18,916 bases of DNA from an uncultured Mesocricetibacter sp. Lineage in GTDB: Bacteria; Pseudomonadota; Gammaproteobacteria; Enterobacterales; Pasteurellaceae. A program made the position numbers and the translations under genes. The stretch's first letter is position 1, and the number at the start of each line of letters is the position of its first letter. The stretch is from contig CAJPST010000016.1 in assembly GCA_905373425.1 (NCBI GenBank), positions 1 to 18,916 on the forward strand, in the 5' to 3' direction. The notes beneath the pieces are model-generated. The model searched no databases and was not told the DNA's origin. It was given only the letters and a program-made list of their open reading frames with translations. Of the stretch, positions 14,727 to 18,916 are shown piece after piece.

Positions 14727-14745
14727 GTTTTTTACTATGCCTTTT
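14727..14745. repeat. Direct repeat, right copy
   Basis: The second copy of the 19-nt block at 14302-14320. It includes the stop codon and last codon of the RpiR-type regulator. Confidence 0.7.
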
Positions 14746-15565
14746 TCTCTTTCTCAAAACCTAATGCTATAGCCAAGGTTTGCACTAATGTCATTGAAGC
14801 ACATTGTGAGCGGAAGCCTTTGACTTGCGCTTCTTTTATCACAAATGAAACATCACTAAACATTAATAACGGGCTGATTTGGCTATCTGTGATTGCAATT
14901 TGTTTAATGCCTTTCTGTGCGGTAACATTCATAATATTTAACGTTTCCTGTGCATAAGGCGAGAAGCTGATTGCCACCACAGCATCCCCTTTTTTCACTT
15001 GATTCAACTGTTCATCAAACATGCCACCTAATCCGTTAATGACAAAAGAACGACAGTCTAAATGATGTAAAGCATAATCTAAATAACAAGCGATACTGAA
15101 AGAACGTTTTAAACCGATAATAAATATATTATTAGCATTTTTCAGAATATCGACAGCCTGTTTTAGTTGTTGCGTCGATGTTTGGGCTGCAAGTTTTTGC
15201 AGTGCCTGTGAATTAGCTTGCGCAAAAATATTTAAAATATCACGAGAAGTTTCCGGCGGTTCGTTTTCTGCAAGTTTGCGGGAAAGTTGTAGTCGCTCGG
15301 TGTAGTTGGACGTTTCTTCCATTAGGTTTTCGCGGAAGATTTGTTTCATTTCATTAAAACCGTCGAAGCCGAATGCATTGGCAAATCGAATTAACGTGGA
15401 GGGTGGAACATCAGCGCGTTCGGCTATGGTGGCTACGGTATCAAACACGATACTATTGTTATTATCCAATACATATTGAGCAACCTGTTTTAATCTTTTG
15501 CTCAAACTATCATAACGCTGTCTAATTTCATCTTGTAAGTTGCTTAATTGGGAAGTTTCTTGCAT
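14735..15565 (-). CDS. MurR/RpiR-family transcriptional regulator
   Basis: This 276-aa protein has an N-terminal HTH_6 domain (about 10-80, with T-V-A-T-I-A-E-R-A-D-V-P-P-S-T-L-I-R-F at 43-61) and a C-terminal SIS sugar-phosphate-binding domain (about 130-260). The SIS motifs are F-I-I-G-L-K-R-S-F-S (148-157) and A-I-S-F-S-P-Y-A-Q-E-T (198-208). Such regulators bind phosphosugars or inositol-like ligands and control adjacent catabolic genes. The sequence around the HTH recalls inositol (iol) regulators, and an inositol-monophosphatase-family gene lies 591 bp upstream on the same strand. That link is inference. A TATAAT-like -10 (minus strand, 15603-15598) lies upstream, with GAGTGA as Shine-Dalgarno. 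Confidence 0.9.
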   Translation of the reverse strand: MQETSQLSNLQDEIRQRYDSLSKRLKQVAQYVLDNNNSIVFDTVATIAERADVPPSTLIRFANAFGFDGFNEMKQIFRENLMEETSNYTERLQLSRKLAENEPPETSRDILNIFAQANSQALQKLAAQTSTQQLKQAVDILKNANNIFIIGLKRSFSIACYLDYALHHLDCRSFVINGLGGMFDEQLNQVKKGDAVVAISFSPYAQETLNIMNVTAQKGIKQIAITDSQISPLLMFSDVSFVIKEAQVKGFRSQCASMTLVQTLAIALGFEKEKKA

Positions 15566-15674
15566 TTATTCACTCTATAAAATAAATATTTCATTTAATT
15601 ATATATGAGTTAGGCTAATTTTCTACCCTATGGGAAAGTTTGTTTATGAATTTGGATGTGAAATTTGTGATGTT

Positions 15675-15714
15675 AACAGTCGGAACACGACAACATTCTT
15701 GTATTCCGACTGTT
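15675..15714. repeat. Long inverted repeat upstream of the RpiR-type gene
   Basis: AACAGTCGGAA (15675-15685) pairs perfectly over 11 bp with 15704-15714. An inner ACAA/TTGT helix (15690-15693 with 15699-15702) adds to it. Neither side has a T tract. It lies about 20 bp past the end of the degraded gene and about 110 bp before the regulator start. It may be an old terminator or a regulatory hairpin. Confidence 0.65.
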
Positions 15715-15733
15715 GGTGGGGCTCCTAATAATT

Positions 15734-16160
15734 TTACCTAAAATTTAATTCCAATAACTGTCGACTCAAGCTTTCCGTAATAAAGTCATAAATTTGTACG
15801 CCTCTTATGCCCTTTGGAGCCTGTTGCCATAATTGTGCCGTGTAAGGGTTCAAGTGATTGGCATAAGCATCCGGAAAACCTAACTCTCCGTTGGTCGCAT
15901 ATTAATTCAAGTTCGTCTATTGGCGCATATATAGATTATTATAAGAATACGGGTAGATGTGAATAGCATTAGAGGAATCAATCCAGAACATAAAAAGAAC
16001 TTGATCCGATAGGTGCATTTTTAGGTAGATAATTGATAGTGCATAAAGATGAGTTATAATCAATGACAGAAGAATTTATGTACGCCGTATAAAATCCCTT
16101 TGCCTCACATATTTTTTCTACTAATAATGCGGAAGTTATGTAAGAAGTGTCCCATATTAA
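15734..16160 (-). pseudogene. Unidentified degraded gene (one frameshift, two in-frame stops)
   Basis: The minus strand reads in one frame from 16160 to a TGA at 15978 (including S-A-L-L-V-E-K-I-C-E-A-K-G-F-Y and L-P-K-N-A-P-I-G-S-S-S-F). From about 15985 a second frame continues (W-I-D-S-S-N-A-I-H-I-Y-P-Y-S-Y-N-N-L-Y). That frame has a TAG at 15917 and a TAA at 15902, then 55 more open codons (G-F-P-D-A-Y-A-N-H-L-N-P-Y and I-Y-D-F-I-T-E-S-L) to a TAA at 15734. The composition is protein-like across all pieces. I read it as the C-terminal half of one gene, with its N-terminus missing where it meets the inositol-monophosphatase-family stop. I do not recognise the family. Confidence 0.55.
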
Positions 16161-16966
16161 TCACCTTTTTCAGTTAATGTATTTTTGATGTTGAGCAATC
16201 TTGTGAAAACTGCGTCGGAACAGGCTACCAAAATGTAGTTTCCATTGATTAACCCATCGTTTTGTAAGAAATCATTGGTTTTTCCACCGGCTTCATTAAT
16301 CAATATAATACCTGCCGCGATGTCCCATGCGTTAATGTGCGGTTCAAAATAACCTATCAAGCGACCTGCTGCTACATAAGCCAGCATGAGAGCGCCGGAA
16401 CCGTTACGGACAAACATTCCGCCGTCGAGCAGAATTTGGTGTAGAACGGGGGTAAATGTTTCCGGTTTAACTCGCTGAGAAACGCCAAGTCCCATCATAC
16501 CTTGCTGTAGAGAGGTTGCTTTTGCCGTATGTATCGGCTCATCATTTAAAAATGCCCCTTGGCCTACAGTAGCACGAAATAATTCATTATGTAATGGATC
16601 AAAGATCACACCTGCAACAATCTGTTTATTGTGTAAAACAGCGATGGAAATACACCATGCTTGCAAGCCGTATAGAAATGAGCTGGTGCCGTCAATGGGA
16701 TCGACGACCCAACAAAATTCACGCTCCGGATTATCTGCTCCTGATTCTTCACCTAAAAAACCATCGTCAGGGAAGTGTTGTTGTAGCGCGGATTTAATTT
16801 TCTCCTCAACTGTTTTATCCGCGATACTAACTAAATCCTGTTGTTCGCCTTGTTTATATTGAATTTCCAGCCGCGTTCGATTTAAATAAAAATCTAGTGC
16901 GATTTTCCCTACTTCCTTAGCCAGTTGTTGGGAAAATAAATAACGTTTTTGTATTTCACTATGCAT
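16157..16966 (-). CDS. Inositol monophosphatase family protein
   Basis: This 269-aa Mg-dependent sugar/inositol phosphatase has all metal-site motifs: G-E-E-S-G (72-76), D-P-I-D-G-T-S-S-F (89-97) and W-D-I-A-A-G (214-219, with Asp215). That is the usual IMPase pattern and length. Possible substrates include inositol-1-phosphate, histidinol phosphate or other phosphoesters, and the sequence does not decide. A strong AAGGAGGAGG Shine-Dalgarno precedes the ATG. It lies between the pheA remnant and the degraded gene on the same strand, downstream of ushA with no clear terminator between. It probably is not the housekeeping suhB, because it lacks that gene's usual context, but I cannot verify this. 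Confidence 0.9.
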   Translation of the reverse strand: MHSEIQKRYLFSQQLAKEVGKIALDFYLNRTRLEIQYKQGEQQDLVSIADKTVEEKIKSALQQHFPDDGFLGEESGADNPEREFCWVVDPIDGTSSFLYGLQAWCISIAVLHNKQIVAGVIFDPLHNELFRATVGQGAFLNDEPIHTAKATSLQQGMMGLGVSQRVKPETFTPVLHQILLDGGMFVRNGSGALMLAYVAAGRLIGYFEPHINAWDIAAGIILINEAGGKTNDFLQNDGLINGNYILVACSDAVFTRLLNIKNTLTEKGD

Positions 16967-16990
16967 AGCGCCTCCTCCTTTTTAATTCAA

Positions 16991-17215
16991 TCATGAATTA
17001 TTTTTGGGGCTGAGGTAGATTAGCCCTGAATACCACACCAAATCCGCAGCAGTTTTCAACCGCTCTTCACGCACGGCATCACGCAACGGCTTCTGTATAA
17101 TTGCTTTACTACGCACCACATCAAACGCTAGGTGATAACGTTCGGAAAGCAGCTTCGACAAACTGCGGTCAATTTGGGTAATTTGCTGTTACATTTCACT
17201 TAAATCGAACGACAT
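16991..17215 (-). pseudogene. pheA: pheA remnant: part of the chorismate mutase domain
   Basis: From an ATG at 17215 the minus strand reads M-S-F-D-L-S-E-M, then TAA (17191-17189). It continues in the same frame as Q-Q-I-T-Q-I-D-R-S-L-S-K-L-L-S-E-R, then L-A-F-D-V-V-R-S-K, then K-P-L-R-D-A-V-R-E-E. This is the start of the chorismate mutase domain of the bifunctional PheA, including the R-x-x-L-A-x-x-V-x-x-x-K helix. Similarity fades after about 50 codons. The frame ends at TGA (16991) after unrelated-looking residues. The in-frame stop at codon 9 and the missing mutase end and prephenate dehydratase make it non-functional. It starts only 10 bp after the ushA stop. Confidence 0.85.
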
Positions 17216-17225
17216 AACTTTTACT

Positions 17226-18866
17226 TTATTTGAACACTACAGCATCTTTCGGCTCAAATTTAGTAGCGTCAATCGGTGAATTATCACTAAAGAATTTCTT
17301 CAGCACATCTGCGTCAATAAAACCGGTGTTGACGTAAGTCGGATTTTTGGTCAACAACGGATAGCCATCACCACCTGCAGCATTATAACTTGGCACAGAT
17401 AAACGGTAGGTTTTCTTCAAGTCTAACGGTTTGCCTTGAATCTTCACATTTTCTACCCGTTTATTTTGGCGATCTACGACCATGCTGATACCGGCATATT
17501 GTGCATAGGCACCGGAATCGACTTCTTTTAGCGCCACCACATTTAAGTAATCCAATAATTCTTGGCCACTTAATTCTGCATAACTGACGATATTACCGAA
17601 TGGGTGAACCTTCAAAATATCTTTATAAGTCACATCGCCCGGTTGAATAGAATCACGCACCCCACCGGAGTTCATGATGCCGACATCGGCTTTTGCCCGC
17701 TGGCGCTGTGCTTCGGCAATGAAATGGCCTAAATTGGTTTGTTCAAAACGAATGATAGTACGATCACCCTCTAATTTGCCTTTCAGCTCACCCACTTTGA
17801 CGTTAAGTAGCTTGTCACCTTTATCTTGGTAAGGTTTCAATAACTTCACCATTTCCGGATCTTGAGCCACTTCTTCACCATAAAGCACATATTCCGTAGA
17901 ACCATCAGCTTTTTTCACTTTTTGTTTTAAATTCACCGGAATTAATTGGTAATTCACTAATTTTAATTCATCGTTCTTGAACTCAAAATCAGCGCGGCCT
18001 AAATATTTACCCCACTCATAGGCTTGCATAATCCATGTGCCATTCTGGAAATCAGGCTTGCAAGTATCAGTTGGTTTGTGATCTTTAATCCACACGCCTT
18101 TTTCATCCACACAAATAGGATCATGGCTGTGACCACCGATAATCATATCAAATGCACCTTTGTCTAAATTACGTGCAAGACTGACATCACCAGGGGCATT
18201 GGAGCCATGTTTACCATCGTAATAATAGCCCATATGAGTTAATGCGATGCGCACATCCGGCTTAATGGTTTTATTAATTTCTTTTAAGGTGGATTTTGCG
18301 GTTGTTGTGGGATCGGTAAATTTAATATTACCTTGATATTCCGGGTTACCTAATTTGGCCGTATCTTCCGTAGTTAAACCAACCACAGCAATTTTCAACC
18401 CTTGCTTATCTAATACGGTGTAAGGCTTAACCAACGGCTTACCGTTTGATTTATAGAAAACATTGGCAGACAAGAACGGGAATTTAGCCCATTTTTCCTG
18501 CATATCCAATATCTGCAACGGGCCATCAAATTCGTGATTACCAAGCGCCATTGCCTCATAACCAATCGCATTCATCGCCATAATATCCGGCTCGGCATTT
18601 TGCATATCCGATTCCGGCACGCCGGTATTAATATCGCCCGCGTGTAAAAGCACTACCGAACCACCCTTCGCCTCTACTTCTTTTTTAACTCTGTCCACCA
18701 ATGTTTTTTGTGCGGCAAAACCATATTCGCCTTTATCATTTGGCCAGAAATGCCCGTGCGTATCATTAGAATGAAGCACTGTAAATTGATAGGTTTTATC
18801 TTGCTCGTAGGCCATTGCTGTTGAGGTGGCAAGAACCAAAGGCAATACTTTGAATATTTTTTGCAT
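17226..18866 (-). CDS. ushA: Periplasmic UDP-sugar hydrolase / 5'-nucleotidase UshA
   Basis: This 546-aa protein has a Sec signal peptide MQKIFKVLPLVLATSTAMA, likely cut after Ala19 before Y-E-Q-D-K-T-Y, the same mature start as E. coli UshA (550 aa). The metallophosphatase domain carries the two-metal ligands Asp35, His37, Asp78, Asn110, His211 and His246, plus catalytic His111. Each is six positions earlier than in E. coli. Cys252 and Cys269 match the UshA disulfide. The C-terminal nucleotidase domain has G-G-D-G-Y-P. It degrades UDP-sugars and nucleotides in the periplasm for nucleoside salvage, which matters in Pasteurellaceae that scavenge NAD and nucleosides. GGAG precedes the ATG. It lies upstream of the pheA remnant and the inositol-monophosphatase-family gene. 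Confidence 0.95.
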   Translation of the reverse strand: MQKIFKVLPLVLATSTAMAYEQDKTYQFTVLHSNDTHGHFWPNDKGEYGFAAQKTLVDRVKKEVEAKGGSVVLLHAGDINTGVPESDMQNAEPDIMAMNAIGYEAMALGNHEFDGPLQILDMQEKWAKFPFLSANVFYKSNGKPLVKPYTVLDKQGLKIAVVGLTTEDTAKLGNPEYQGNIKFTDPTTTAKSTLKEINKTIKPDVRIALTHMGYYYDGKHGSNAPGDVSLARNLDKGAFDMIIGGHSHDPICVDEKGVWIKDHKPTDTCKPDFQNGTWIMQAYEWGKYLGRADFEFKNDELKLVNYQLIPVNLKQKVKKADGSTEYVLYGEEVAQDPEMVKLLKPYQDKGDKLLNVKVGELKGKLEGDRTIIRFEQTNLGHFIAEAQRQRAKADVGIMNSGGVRDSIQPGDVTYKDILKVHPFGNIVSYAELSGQELLDYLNVVALKEVDSGAYAQYAGISMVVDRQNKRVENVKIQGKPLDLKKTYRLSVPSYNAAGGDGYPLLTKNPTYVNTGFIDADVLKKFFSDNSPIDATKFEPKDAVVFK

Positions 18867-18916
18867 AATTAAAACTCCATTGACTCATAAATTTACGCAT
18901 TCATTCTTAAAATGAA

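Noticed and set aside
15566..16156. Possible tRNA, small RNA or CRISPR in the longest gene-poor stretch
   Set aside because: No cloverleaf and no regularly spaced repeats. The stretch is better explained by a degraded coding sequence and one inverted repeat.

Overview
The window is a piece of Pasteurellaceae chromosome. The 9-mer AAGTGCGGT (the Haemophilus influenzae-type DNA uptake signal, USS) or its complement occurs exactly 16 times by my eye count. Starts on the + strand: 663, 1540, 2898, 6138, 8673, 11290, 11641, 14280. Starts as the complement: 168, 694, 1260, 4076, 10290, 11336, 12983, 13237. Chance would give about 0.1 to 0.2. The proteins look closest, from memory, to Haemophilus/Aggregatibacter orthologs. 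I infer an Aggregatibacter-like species but cannot prove the genus.

Positions 1-10340 hold conserved housekeeping blocks. There is a cut-off YhbP-like gene (-), glpE (+), a GT9 heptosyltransferase (-), then the ribosomal/tRNA operon rpsP-rimM-trmD-rplS (+) with a promoter and a terminator-like leader hairpin. plsB (-) converges on that operon and is divergent from lexA (+), which has a perfect SOS box at its promoter. The cell-shape operon mreB-mreC-mreD (+) follows. Convergent units are separated by hairpins, one built from two opposed USS and another from an exact USS opposed to a near match.

Positions 10339-11871 carry the redox/heat chaperone gene hslO and the heat-shock ribosome-recycling gene hslR (both -). 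A good CRP-type palindrome lies between hslR and the next block. That block is an intact 390-codon ISAs1/H-repeat transposase-like ORF that has lost at least one catalytic Asp. It overlaps the Shine-Dalgarno/start region of eda (Entner-Doudoroff aldolase).

Positions 13876-17220 are a patchwork of small genes and gene debris. They hold ydcH, a 39-codon ssb remnant, a 70-aa gene of unknown function, a MurR/RpiR-family regulator, an unidentified pseudogene with a frameshift and two stops, an inositol-monophosphatase-family gene, and a chorismate-mutase remnant of pheA. An 18/19 direct repeat brackets the ssb remnant and the 70-aa gene. The window ends with ushA, a periplasmic UDP-sugar hydrolase/5'-nucleotidase.

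I found no CRISPR array, rRNA, tRNA, intact prophage or obvious new defence system. The most interesting material is the gene decay in 12-17.2 kb and the regulatory hairpins.
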